Origin: an uncultured Clostridium sp. | Lineage (GTDB): Bacteria > Bacillota > Clostridia > TANB77 > CAG-508 | NCBI GenBank assembly: GCA_947384775.1 | Contig: CANDIF010000012.1 | Coordinates: 1 to 44,562, forward strand | Length of the DNA stretch: 44,562 bases | Direction: 5' to 3' | Part shown: in pieces, positions 24,867-33,314 of the stretch | How the letters are laid out: each line of letters opens with the position of its first letter | How positions within the stretch are numbered: position 1 is the stretch's first letter | Translations under genes and position numbers: made by a program | Notes under the pieces: model-generated | What the model was told of the DNA's origin: nothing | Seen by the model: only the letters and a program-made list of their open reading frames with translations | Databases searched by the model: none

Positions 24867-25763
24867 ATGGGATTAGAGTTAAAAGATGTTTGTAAAGTCT
24901 TTGGAGACAAAGAAGCTGTACATAAGATAAATCTAAAACTTGATAAACCTGGAGTTTATGGGTTATTAGGAACCAATGGCGCTGGAAAAACTACTACTAT
25001 AAGAATGATTCTTGGAATTATTAAAAAAACTTCTGGTACAGTTACTTGGAATGGAAAAGAGGTAGTTAGAGAAAATGTTAACTTTGGATATTTACCAGAA
25101 GAAAGAGGAGTTTATCCAAAAACAAAAGTATATGATCAATTACTATATTTTGCAAAGTTAAAAGGAATGAAGAAAGAAGAGGCAAGCAAAGCAATAGATT
25201 ATTGGTTGAAGAGATTGGAAGTTGAAGAATATAGAAATATGCTAGCAGACAAGCTATCAAAAGGAAATCAACAAAAAATTCAATTTATAACAGCAATTTT
25301 GCATGACCCAGAATTAGTAGTATTAGATGAACCTTTTAGTGGATTAGATCCAATTAATACAGAAATTTTAAAAGGTGTAATGAAAGAATTAATAAGTAAA
25401 GACAAATACATAATAATGTCAAGCCATCAAATGGCATCTGTTGAAGAATTTTGCACAGATATAACAATATTAACCAAAGGAAAAACTGTAGTACAAGGTA
25501 ATCTACAAAAAATAAAAAACAGTTATAAATCTGATAAAATAGAAATAAGTACAGAAGAACCTATAGAAGATTTTATTAAAAAATCTGGATTAGAAATTTT
25601 AGAGAAAAGAGAAGAAGACTATATTTTGAAAATACAAAGTGAAGAACAAGGACACGAAATATTAAAAGAATTAATGAATCAAAATGTAGGAATAAGAAAA
25701 TTTGAGATGAAGAAACCTAGCTTAAATGAAATCTTTATAGAAAAGGTTGGTGATGTACAATGA
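24867..25763 (+). CDS. ABC exporter ATP-binding protein (NatA-like)
   Basis: The 298-residue ATPase subunit of an ABC-2 type exporter. Walker A is GTNGAGKTTTIRMI near residue 34, the signature is LSKGNQQK near 132, and Walker B is LVVLDEPFSGLDP near 150, followed by the switch His in SSHQMASVEE. A C-terminal accessory region of about 80 residues follows, as in NatA/CcmA-type proteins. It overlaps the permease start by four bases (ATGA), so the two are translationally coupled. Substrate unknown; Na+ export or drug export are the usual suggestions for this group. Confidence 0.93.
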   Translation: MGLELKDVCKVFGDKEAVHKINLKLDKPGVYGLLGTNGAGKTTTIRMILGIIKKTSGTVTWNGKEVVRENVNFGYLPEERGVYPKTKVYDQLLYFAKLKGMKKEEASKAIDYWLKRLEVEEYRNMLADKLSKGNQQKIQFITAILHDPELVVLDEPFSGLDPINTEILKGVMKELISKDKYIIMSSHQMASVEEFCTDITILTKGKTVVQGNLQKIKNSYKSDKIEISTEEPIEDFIKKSGLEILEKREEDYILKIQSEEQGHEILKELMNQNVGIRKFEMKKPSLNEIFIEKVGDVQ

Positions 25764-26977
25764 AAAATTTATGGACAGTAACTTGGTTTACAATAAAAGA
25801 TATGCTAAGTAGGAAGTCATTCATTATTTCTACAATAATTATTTTAGCTATAATTGTAGTAGCATTTAACATACCAAACATAATAAATAAATTTAATGGA
25901 GATGGATTTAACGAAAAAGTATTAGTAATAGATTCAGAAGAATTATTTGGCGATAGCACAGCACTATTAGATCAAATGGAATTAGAATATGATTTTGAAT
26001 TTACAAAAGAAAATTTAACTAAAGAACAAGTAAAAGAAAAAATAGATAGTAAAGAAATAGATACTTGTCTTAGATTTACAGAGGAAAATGGCAAAGTTAA
26101 TATGGAGTACATAGTAGAAAGTATGGCAAGTAACATGGGAGAAGTTCCAAAAAGTTTAATTATGGCATTCCAAAGCTTATATAGTAGTAAGAGAATTACT
26201 GAATTAAATATAACAACAGAAGAATTAGAGGCTATTTCTCCGCAATTTGATATAGAAGTAGTGGAAACAGATGAAAATGCAGCAAAGGGAAATTTATTTA
26301 TAATGATGATGATTTCAATAGTATTATTCTATGCAATAATATTCTGTGCACAACAAGTATCAACAGCAATAACAACAGAGAAAACATCAAAAATAATAGA
26401 AACATTAGTAACATCAACAAAACCATCAACAATAGTGCTTGGAAAAACACTGGGAATAGGATTGATAGGAATTTTGCAAATAGTTTTACTAATAGTAACA
26501 GCAATATTATCAGCACATTTTTGCATGTCTCCAGAGATTTTAGAAGCATTATTTGATTTATCAAATATAACACCACAATTAGTAGCCATAACAATAGTAT
26601 ATTTCATTTTTGGATATGCTTTATATTCTTTAGGATTTGCGTTAACTGGTTCAACAGTAAACAAACCAGAAGAAGTACAAGCAGCAAATACACCAATAAC
26701 ATTTATAGCAATAGCAGGATTTTATTTAGCATATTTCTCAATGATGAATCCAAGTAGCAGCTTAAATAAGCTTTCAGGATTATTACCAATATCATCACCA
26801 TTTAGTATGCCACTTAGAGTAATGATGGGAACAGCAACAACAGGCGAATTAATCTCATCAATAGCAATTCTTGCAGTTACAACACTAATTGTTGCAGTTA
26901 TTTCAATAAAGATATATTCATCAGCAATATTGAATATAGGAACAAAAAAGGGATTATTTAGAAGAGCAAAGAAATAG
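25760..26977 (+). CDS. ABC-2 type exporter permease (NatB-like)
   Basis: The 405-residue membrane partner of the preceding ATPase. An N-terminal helix at 18-40 is followed by an extracytoplasmic domain of about 130 residues, then five or six helices from about residue 175 to 395, including the family block QQVSTAITTEKTSKIIETLVTS between helices and a final LFRRAKK cytoplasmic tail. It overlaps the ATPase gene. A terminator follows directly, so the operon has two genes. Confidence 0.92.
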   Translation: MKNLWTVTWFTIKDMLSRKSFIISTIIILAIIVVAFNIPNIINKFNGDGFNEKVLVIDSEELFGDSTALLDQMELEYDFEFTKENLTKEQVKEKIDSKEIDTCLRFTEENGKVNMEYIVESMASNMGEVPKSLIMAFQSLYSSKRITELNITTEELEAISPQFDIEVVETDENAAKGNLFIMMMISIVLFYAIIFCAQQVSTAITTEKTSKIIETLVTSTKPSTIVLGKTLGIGLIGILQIVLLIVTAILSAHFCMSPEILEALFDLSNITPQLVAITIVYFIFGYALYSLGFALTGSTVNKPEEVQAANTPITFIAIAGFYLAYFSMMNPSSSLNKLSGLLPISSPFSMPLRVMMGTATTGELISSIAILAVTTLIVAVISIKIYSSAILNIGTKKGLFRRAKK

Positions 26978-26985
26978 AATGTGTG

Positions 26986-27014
26986 AGGTGCCACTTAAAG
27001 GCACCCATATTTTT
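26986..27014 (+). terminator. Terminator of the ABC exporter operon
   Basis: AGGTGCC / GGCACC with a seven-base loop, followed by CATATTTTTT. Confidence 0.85.
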
Positions 27015-27039
27015 TACTGTTTGTCTCACTCCTGCAGTC

Positions 27040-27122
27040 CGCTCCATCTTGCTGGATGTCCGATTTTTAAAATGTTTGATGCAGTTGCTCAAAATTTTAA
27101 AAATGAATATTCACGTGGAGCT
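27040..27122. repeat. Palindromic interspersed repeat, family A copy 5
   Basis: CGCTCCATCTTGCTGGATG...CACGTGGAGCTG with AT-rich inner arms. It is preceded by TTTGTCTCACTCCTGCAGTC, closely matching the flank of the family B repeat at 27961. It lies between two convergent genes. Confidence 0.7.
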
Positions 27123-27143
27123 GTTTTTATGTTAAAAATCAAT

Positions 27144-27815
27144 TTAGAGGGTCACAGAGGGTCTATTTATAACTAATAAAACTTCAATGCCATTAACTAT
27201 TTTATAATTATTTGTATCATTTGGCGTATAAGTTAACGTAAGAGTATATGTGCCTACATTTGTAGAAAGACCAGTACTATTTTCAATACTGAATCCTTCA
27301 GGTAATTCTATTTCAGATAATACAGTACCATATGTTATTTCAAATTTCTCTGGAACAGTATATTCAGGAACTGCTTTTTCTACTTCTATTTCTACTTCGA
27401 TTCCTCTAGCAGTTTTATTATCAGCAGATGTATATGAAACAGTAAATTTGTTTCTTCCAGCATTTCCAACAGTTGTATTGTCTTCAATGTTTTCAAAAGT
27501 AAAGCCGTCAGGTAAGACTACGCTTGATAATAAGTCCCCATATGTAGCTTTTAATCCTATTGGAACAGTATATTCTACATTACTATTTTCATTGGTGTAG
27601 TGATTTACAGTATCATTTATATAGTTATCGCTTCCTATAGATTTTTCTTGTTCTTCTGCAGCCTTCCAATCGTCTGTAGCTTTTTTAGCATGTCCAAATA
27701 ATCCACTATCAATTGCTACTTTTACTGTTACTGCTACCAATATTAGCATTACTATTATTGTGATTATTAGGGCAATAAGTGTGATACCACTTTGTGATAA
27801 TTTTTTCTTTTGCAT
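27144..27815 (-). CDS. Type IV pilin-like surface protein with two Ig-like repeats
   Basis: The 223-residue protein starts MQKKKLSQSG followed by ITLIALIITIIVMLILVAVTV, a prepilin-type N-terminal signal and membrane helix. A prepilin peptidase would be expected to cut after the Gly. After an Ala/Lys-rich helix come two related beta-rich domains of about 70 residues, each with a (E/I)YTVP...TYG...LP(D/E)GF core, the second ending VGTYTLTLTYTP...INRPSVTL. AAAGGAGG precedes the ATG at 27815; the upstream frame extension covers the promoter and is excluded. No pilus assembly genes are nearby. It may be a minor pilin or a pseudopilin-anchored surface protein. Confidence 0.75.
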   Translation of the reverse strand: MQKKKLSQSGITLIALIITIIVMLILVAVTVKVAIDSGLFGHAKKATDDWKAAEEQEKSIGSDNYINDTVNHYTNENSNVEYTVPIGLKATYGDLLSSVVLPDGFTFENIEDNTTVGNAGRNKFTVSYTSADNKTARGIEVEIEVEKAVPEYTVPEKFEITYGTVLSEIELPEGFSIENSTGLSTNVGTYTLTLTYTPNDTNNYKIVNGIEVLLVINRPSVTL

Positions 27816-27867
27816 TTTATTTCCTCCTTTGAATGTTACGACGTAAAATGTCGCACATATTAACTCA

Positions 27868-27896
27868 ATTATACTTGTAAAATAAGTAATAGTAAA
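27868..27896 (-). promoter_or_regulatory. Promoter of the pilin-like gene
   Basis: On the minus strand TTTACT (27896-27891) and TATAAT (27873-27868) are 17 bases apart. Confidence 0.7.
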
Positions 27897-27960
27897 TAGA
27901 GAGAGCGAAAATGTAATAAAAATGTAATATAACTTGCAGTTTGTCTTACTCTTGCAGTCC

Positions 27961-28074
27961 GCCAAATCTCGTCGGAGATTTAATATTTCTTTTTAATTGA
28001 ACCCACGTCTGATACGCCAAAGAAGGAGGCTCGGGTCTTCAAACAAAAGAAATATTAAACTCCTGCGTTTGGCT
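27961..28074. repeat. Palindromic interspersed repeat, family B
   Basis: The outer arms GCCAAATCTCGTCGGAG and CTCCTGCGTTTGGC and the inner arms TTTAATATTTC / GAAATATTAAA form a long hairpin. The middle contains a further imperfect inverted repeat (GAACCC...GGGTCTTC). The architecture is that of family A but the sequence differs. Confidence 0.6.
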
Positions 28075-28097
28075 GTTTTGTAGCAAATTTAATAAAA

Positions 28098-28284
28098 GCA
28101 AATCATTATAATTATTTGAAAACGAGTTCGGGGACTAACGCTTCAAGGCAACGTAAATGCGTAGCATTTTTGCCGAAGCGATTTGCTTTAATCCAAATTA
28201 ATTATCGGACTATTACACTTATGGCAAGCTCTTCATTTAAAGCGGATGGAGAACGGAGTTTGAAAATAATTCATAATGATTTGC
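28098..28284. mobile_element. MITE-like element, copy 2
   Basis: The 187-base inverted counterpart of the element at 7627-7813, with the same terminal inverted repeats and inner GCTTCGGC palindrome. A short open frame across it is not conserved between the copies, so it is not coding. With the family B repeat and a direct repeat it fills the 670-base gap between the pilin-like gene and the nuclease gene. Confidence 0.75.
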
Positions 28285-28399
28285 TTAAAAAATTTACTCA
28301 TAAAAACTACAATTTATAATAATGATTAGCATATTTTGTCGAATTTTGTCGAACGTTTTTTCTTGCAAAATACCATAAAATATGATAAATTTAGAACAA

Positions 28400-28455
28400 T
28401 CAAGGCAATTTCTGATTGCCTAAATAAATTTTAATTTCAAAGAAATTTAATTCTG
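28400..28455 (+). repeat. 56-bp direct repeat, left copy (flanks the nuclease gene)
   Basis: Identical over 56 bases to 29550-29605. It contains two hairpins, GGCAATTTCTGATTGCC and an AAATTT-rich one. The pair brackets the DUF1016 gene, like a cassette insertion or unequal duplication. Confidence 0.8.
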
Positions 28456-28488
28456 TAAATGATACCACAAAAATATAAGGAAGTAACT

Positions 28489-29532
28489 ATGAAAAATTTA
28501 GAAAATATAAATATAGATGGATTATATGAAGAAATAATTAAATTAATAGAAAATTCAAAAAAAAGTGTTTTAAGGAAAGTAAATAGGGAAATGACATGCT
28601 TATATTGGAATATTGGAAAAAGTATAACAGAAAGTGTACTAAAAAGTAAAAAAGCAGAATATGGAAAAGGACTAATAAAAGAGATAAGTAAAAAATTAGT
28701 AAATAAATATGGTCAAGGATATAGCCAACAAAATATATTTAGAATGTTGAAACTATATGGAAATTTTAGAAATTTCGAAAATTTCTCGACACTGTCGGTA
28801 AAATTAAGTTGGTCTCATTTTGTTGAATTATTACAAATACAAAACAACTTAAAAAGAGAGTTCTATATTACTATGTGTTTAAATGAAAATTGGTCTGTGA
28901 GGACATTAAGAGAAAGAATTAGTTCAGCATTATTCGAAAGGACAGAAATATCAAAAAAACCAGAAGAAACAATAATGAATGAATTGAAATTATTAAACAA
29001 TGGAAACAAAATGACTACTGACTTATTTTTTAGAGATCCATATATATTAGATTTTCTTGAATTGGAAGATACATATAGTGAAAAGGATTTTGAATCTTCA
29101 ATAATTAGAGAATTAGAAAAGTTTATTCTTGAAATGGGAAATGATTTTGCATTTCTTGCTAGACAAAAGAGAATAACCATAGATGGAGAAGACTATTATA
29201 TAGATTTACTATTTTATCATAGAAAATTGAAGAGATTGGTTGTTGTTGAATTAAAGTTAGATAAATTTAGACCAGAATATAAGGGACAAGTAGAACTATA
29301 TTTGAAATGGTTAGATAAATATGAAAAGGCAGAAGGAGAAGAATCACCAATAGCAATAATTTTATGTGCAACAAAAAGTGATATGATATCAGAACTTATG
29401 GAATTAGATGCTAGCGGAATCCATGTGGCACAGTACATTACAAAATATGTATCGAAAGAATTATTAGAGGAAAAAGCTTTAGCAAGTATAAAAAATGCAA
29501 AAATTCAGATGGAACAAAGAAATAAAAAATAG
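28489..29532 (+). CDS. DUF1016/YhcG-family PD-(D/E)XK nuclease
   Basis: The 347-residue protein has the two domains of the YhcG family: an N-terminal DUF1016_N region with LYWNIGKSI, YGKGLIKEIS and YSQQNIFRMLKLY, and a C-terminal nuclease domain. The latter holds the PD-(D/E)XK-like core IDLLFYHRKLKRLVVVELK, in which D, E and K are the likely metal-site residues, and KGQVELYLKWLDKYE. Family members are often found near restriction or defence loci and are thought to act on branched DNA; that function is inferred. The ATG at 28489 is chosen for the AAGGAAGT upstream. It lies between 56-bp direct repeats immediately upstream of comM, so it looks inserted into the comM leader. Confidence 0.88.
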   Translation: MKNLENINIDGLYEEIIKLIENSKKSVLRKVNREMTCLYWNIGKSITESVLKSKKAEYGKGLIKEISKKLVNKYGQGYSQQNIFRMLKLYGNFRNFENFSTLSVKLSWSHFVELLQIQNNLKREFYITMCLNENWSVRTLRERISSALFERTEISKKPEETIMNELKLLNNGNKMTTDLFFRDPYILDFLELEDTYSEKDFESSIIRELEKFILEMGNDFAFLARQKRITIDGEDYYIDLLFYHRKLKRLVVVELKLDKFRPEYKGQVELYLKWLDKYEKAEGEESPIAIILCATKSDMISELMELDASGIHVAQYITKYVSKELLEEKALASIKNAKIQMEQRNKK

Positions 29533-29549
29533 TATATTAATAAAATAAT

Positions 29550-29605
29550 TCAAGGCAATTTCTGATTGCCTAAATAAATTTTAATTTCAAAGAAATTTAA
29601 TTCTG
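29550..29605 (+). repeat. 56-bp direct repeat, right copy (comM leader)
   Basis: An exact repeat of 28400-28455, lying 47 bases before the comM start codon. The single-base difference just after it (T versus C) marks the end of identity. Confidence 0.8.
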
Positions 29606-29651
29606 CAAATTATTCAATAAATTAATAAATAAAATAAGGAGGAGATAACAT

Positions 29652-31192
29652 ATGTTATCTATAGTCAAAAGCATGGCTTTACATGGACTGGATGGTTATT
29701 TAGTTGATGTGCAAGTTGATGTTTCATCAGGATTGCCTAATTGGGAAGTGGTTCGGTTTGCCAGATGCAAGTGTTAAAGAAGCAAAAGAGAGGGTAAAAA
29801 CTGCAATAAAGAATTCAGATATGGAATTTCAAAGTAAAAGAATAGTTGTAAATTTGGCGCCTGCAGATACAAAAAAGGCGGGTTCTAGTTACGATTTACC
29901 AATTGCAGTAGGAATATTACTTTCTATGGAAACTATAGAAAACTGCATAAATATAGAAAGAACTGTTTTTATTGGGGAGCTATCTTTAAATGGAAAAGTT
30001 AATAAAATAAATGGGATTTTGCCAATGTGCATAGAGGCTAAAAGACTTGGAATGGAAAAAATTATAGTGCCTGAAGAAAATGCCAAAGAAGCAGGAATAG
30101 TAAAGGGAATAACGGTTATACCTGCTAGAGATTTAAAACAAATTATAAGTTATTTAAATAAAGAAAAAGATATAAAACCTATGGGAATTGATATTGATGA
30201 ATTTTTTAAAACTAATAATCAATATAAATTTGATTTTTCAGAAGTGAAGGGGCAGGAGAATATTAAGAGAGCTTTAGAAGTTGCAGCAGCAGGGGCTCAC
30301 AACTGTCTACTTATAGGAAGTCCTGGGTCTCGGCAAAACAATGCTTGCAAGAAGACTTCCTTCAATACTCCCAGACTTAAGTTTTGAAGAAGCTTTAGAA
30401 ATAACAAAAATTCATAGTATTGCAGGAATTCTGCCAGTAAATACCCCACTTATAACAACAAGACCTTTTAGAGCACCACATCATACCGTATCTGGAGTTT
30501 CTTTGGTTGGGGGAGGTAGAATTCCAAGACCTGGAGAAATTAGTTTGGCACATTATGGAGTTTTGTTTTTAGATGAATTGACAGAATTCAAAAAGAATAC
30601 TTTAGAAGTTTTAAGGGGACCTTTGGAGGATAGAATAGTTACAATATCAAGAGTAAATGCAAGTTTAACATATCCTGCTAATTTTATGTTTGCAGCGAGT
30701 ATGAATCCGTGTCCTTGTGGCTATTATGGTTCTAAAGAAAAGGAATGTACTTGCTCTAGCCAAGCAATTACAAAGTATATGGGAAAAATTAGTGGGCCTT
30801 TATTAGATAGAATTGATATATGTGTGGAAGTAAGCCCAGTAAAATATGAAAAATTAGATAATTCTGAAAAAGTAGAAACTTCAGAGGAAATAAAAAAACG
30901 AGTAAATAAAGCAAGAGAAATACAATTAAAAAGATATAAAAATATTGGAATATATTCAAATTCAGAACTTACTCCAAGTCTAATTGAAGAACATTGTAGA
31001 TTGGATGAAAACGGGAAAAAAATTTTGGAAAATGCTTTTAATAAGCTAAAACTGAGTGCTAGAGCATATGGAAGAATTCTAAAAGTAGCAAGAACAATAG
31101 CAGATTTAGAAGAAAGCAAAAATATAGAGGTAAAACATATAGCAGAAGCCATACAGTATAGAGCTCTTGACAGAAAGTATTGGGGGAATTAA
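29652..31192 (+). CDS. comM: ComM/YifB family Mg-chelatase-like AAA+ helicase, needs two +1 frameshifts at CGG
   Basis: ComM is a hexameric AAA+ branch-migration helicase that extends heteroduplex during natural transformation. The product is 512 residues once two shifts are allowed, the usual length. Order: an N-terminal Lon-like domain (SGLPNWEVV-GLPDASVKEAKERV, NLAPADTKKAGSSYDLPIA), Walker A GSPGSGKTMLARR near 225, GVLFLDELTEF (Walker B), NPCPCGYYG zinc-like loop, GPLLDRIDI sensor region, and the C-terminal LSARAYGRILKVARTIADL. The first shift at 29754 restores VVGLPDA; the second at 30331 restores the Walker A Gly before Lys. GGAGG precedes the ATG. It is followed after five bases by dprA. 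Without the shifts the protein would stop at about codon 42, so it is either a twice-broken gene or recoded. Confidence 0.9.
29754..29756 (+). other. +1 frameshift site 1 in comM, CGG codon 35
   Basis: The context is GTG GTT CGG TTT GCC AGA. Skipping the C gives GGT TTG CCA GAT (GLPD), the conserved YifB/ComM block. A zero-frame TAA follows within eight codons. Confidence 0.85.
30331..30333 (+). other. +1 frameshift site 2 in comM, in Walker A
   Basis: The context is CCT GGG TCT CGG CAA AAC. Skipping the C gives GGC AAA ACA (GKT), completing GSPGSGKT. It is in frame only after the first shift, so both must occur in one translation. Confidence 0.88.
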
Positions 31193-31197
31193 GATAA

Positions 31198-32052
31198 ATG
31201 AAGGAAATTGATATAGAAAATAAGTTTTATCCCAAACTTTTAAGAAACATTATTAATCCACCTAAAACATTGTATTTACTAGGAAATGAAAATAACTTAA
31301 GAAAAAAGAGTTTATCAATAATAGGATCGAGAAATGCAAGTGATTATGGAAGAAAAAATGCAAGGATTTTTGCAAAAGGAATAGCAATGCAAGGGATTAA
31401 TATTGTAAGTGGAATGGCAGAGGGAATAGATAGTGAGGCACATTTAGGAGCAATGGAAGTAGAAGGTAGTACAATAGCAGTTTTAGGTTCAGGATTTAAT
31501 CATATTTTTCCACACAGAAAAGTATTTGAAGATATATTGAAACATGATGGGACTATAATAACAGAATATGAACCAGATGTAGAAGTTTTTTCAGATGGAT
31601 TCAGAAAACGAAATAGAATAGTTGCGGGAATATCTTTAGGTACATTGGTCATAGAGGCAAAAGCTAAAAGCGGAACAAGTATAACAGCAGGATTTGCAAG
31701 ACAATTTGAAAGAAAAGTATTTTGCATTCCACATAGAATGGAAGATGAATATGGAAAAGGAACAAATAGGCTACTAAAAAATGGGGGGATTTTAGTAACA
31801 AGTATATTGGACATTTTAAGATATTATGATATTTCAGAGATAATAGATTCTGCAGATATAGAAGAAAACATAGAAGTTCCAAAAGAGTATAGAGAATGCT
31901 ATGAAAGGATAGGAAAGAATCCAATTAGTAGTAATCAAATTAGTAAATTGACTAATAAAAGCATATCAGAGGTAAATACAGTACTTACGATGCTAGAGCT
32001 AGAAGGATTTATAAAAAGTTTACCTGGGAATTATTTTTGCAAAAAAGATTGA
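31198..32052 (+). CDS. dprA: DNA-processing protein DprA
   Basis: DprA binds incoming single-stranded DNA and loads RecA during transformation; it also occurs in many non-competent bacteria. The 284-residue protein has the Rossmann-like DprA core: IIGSRNASDYGRKNA, INIVSGMAEGIDSEAHLGAM, AVLGSGFNHIFPHRK, IITEYEPD, RKRNRIVAGIS and KSGTSITAGFARQFER, then GTNRLLKNGGILV, followed by a winged-helix-like C-terminus (NQISKLTNKSISEVNTVLTMLELEGFI). It starts five bases after comM and is followed closely by yraN, forming a comM-dprA-yraN operon. Confidence 0.96.
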   Translation: MKEIDIENKFYPKLLRNIINPPKTLYLLGNENNLRKKSLSIIGSRNASDYGRKNARIFAKGIAMQGINIVSGMAEGIDSEAHLGAMEVEGSTIAVLGSGFNHIFPHRKVFEDILKHDGTIITEYEPDVEVFSDGFRKRNRIVAGISLGTLVIEAKAKSGTSITAGFARQFERKVFCIPHRMEDEYGKGTNRLLKNGGILVTSILDILRYYDISEIIDSADIEENIEVPKEYRECYERIGKNPISSNQISKLTNKSISEVNTVLTMLELEGFIKSLPGNYFCKKD

Positions 32053-32067
32053 AAGAAGGTGCAGGAA

Positions 32068-32421
32068 ATGTATTTTAAACAGGAAATTGGAAAAAATGGA
32101 GAAAGCTTAGCAGAAGCTTATTTAAAATTGATAGGATATGAAATTTTAGAAAAAAATTTTCGATGCTTTAGAGGTGAAATTGATTTAATAGCACTAAATG
32201 AGGAACAAGTTATTTTTATAGAAATAAAGTCAAGACATAGCAAAAAATATGGATTAGCAGCAGAAGCAGTAACAGAAGAAAAACTTAAACATATATATAA
32301 GACAGCAGAGTACTATTTAATTACGAAAAAATTAGAAAAAAATGATGTTAGAATTGATGTAATAGAAATATATATTGGAAAAGATGAATGTAGTATTAAT
32401 CATCTAAAGCAAGTTATATGA
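32068..32421 (+). CDS. yraN: UPF0102/YraN family endonuclease-like protein
   Basis: The 117-residue protein is of the UPF0102 family with a PD-(D/E)XK-like fold. Visible motifs are GKNGESLAEAYLKLIGYEILEKNFR, the core GEIDLIALNEEQVIFIEIKSR (D, E and K of the metal site) and RIDVIEIY. YraN genes commonly lie beside dprA or rnhB; the function is unsettled, with a role in DNA processing inferred. The ATG at 32068 is preferred to an upstream GTG because GAAGGTG lies seven bases before it. Confidence 0.88.
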   Translation: MYFKQEIGKNGESLAEAYLKLIGYEILEKNFRCFRGEIDLIALNEEQVIFIEIKSRHSKKYGLAAEAVTEEKLKHIYKTAEYYLITKKLEKNDVRIDVIEIYIGKDECSINHLKQVI

Positions 32422-32524
32422 AAGGTTAAATATTTTCATAAAGTTATTTTAATAAGGTAGAGTTACTAGATAATACTGGATGTATGTGGTATAATTACAA
32501 AAAATAGGATAGGGGATGTAATAA

Positions 32525-33250
32525 ATGAAAAATATAGTTGTTACAGGTGGTTCAAGAGGAATTGGGAAGTGTTTAGTAGAAAACTTTGCAAAAGAAGGAA
32601 ATAATGTTATTTTAAATTATAATAAATCTAAAAAGCAGGCAGAAAAAATAAAGGCAGAACTTGCAGAGAAAGGAATAAGAATAGAAATATATAAAGCAGA
32701 TGTTTCAAAAAGGGAAGATGTAAATAAACTAATAAAATTTGCAGTAAAAACTATGGGGAGCATTGATACATTAATTAATAACGCAGGTATAGCAAAACTT
32801 CAAATGTTTCAAGATGTTACAGAAGATGATTGGAATGAAATTATGGATACTAATTTAAAATCGGTATATTATACAATACAAGGAGTATTACCAGAAATGC
32901 TACATAATAAAGTAGGATGTATAATTAATATTTCTTCCATATGGGGAATTACAGGAGCTTCATGTGAAGCAGTTTATGCAGCATCAAAAGCTGGAATGGA
33001 TGCTATTACTAAATCGTTAGCAAAAGAATTAGGACCATCAAATATAAGAGTGAATTCTATAGCTCCAGGGGTAATTAATACAGATATGAATAGTGTACTA
33101 GATGAAAAAATAAAGGAAGAAATAAAAAAAGAAACTCCATTAGAAAAAATTGGAGAACCAATAGATATTTATAGATGTGCAAAATGGATAGTAGAAGATG
33201 AATTTACTACAGGACAAGTCATTTCTGTAAATGGAGGGTATGTGATATAA
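32525..33250 (+). CDS. Short-chain dehydrogenase/reductase (FabG-like)
   Basis: The 241-residue classical SDR enzyme has the cofactor motif TGGSRGIG at residues 7-14, NNAG near 85, the catalytic Ser in NISSIWG, the Tyr/Lys pair in YAASK, and the C-terminal VNGGYVI typical of FabG-type 3-oxoacyl-ACP reductases. An isolated copy away from other fat genes makes the exact substrate uncertain. An extended -10 promoter (TGGTATAAT) lies about 30 bases before the ATG. Confidence 0.88.
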   Translation: MKNIVVTGGSRGIGKCLVENFAKEGNNVILNYNKSKKQAEKIKAELAEKGIRIEIYKADVSKREDVNKLIKFAVKTMGSIDTLINNAGIAKLQMFQDVTEDDWNEIMDTNLKSVYYTIQGVLPEMLHNKVGCIINISSIWGITGASCEAVYAASKAGMDAITKSLAKELGPSNIRVNSIAPGVINTDMNSVLDEKIKEEIKKETPLEKIGEPIDIYRCAKWIVEDEFTTGQVISVNGGYVI

Positions 33251-33266
33251 GAATTCGCAATGAAAA

Positions 33267-33291
33267 ACGTCGAAAGAAAAACTTTCGACGT
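33267..33291. terminator. Bidirectional terminator between SDR gene and CBM-like gene
   Basis: A perfect ten-base stem ACGTCGAAAG / CTTTCGACGT with loop AAAAA. On the minus strand it is followed by TTTTTC, fitting termination of the gene at 33315-33782. Confidence 0.8.
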
Positions 33292-33314
33292 AACAATCTA
33301 AAATTATATTAATA

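Noticed and set aside
28116..28319. 67-codon open frame
   Set aside because: It lies within the second MITE-like copy, has no ribosome-binding site, and the matching frame is not kept in the first copy.
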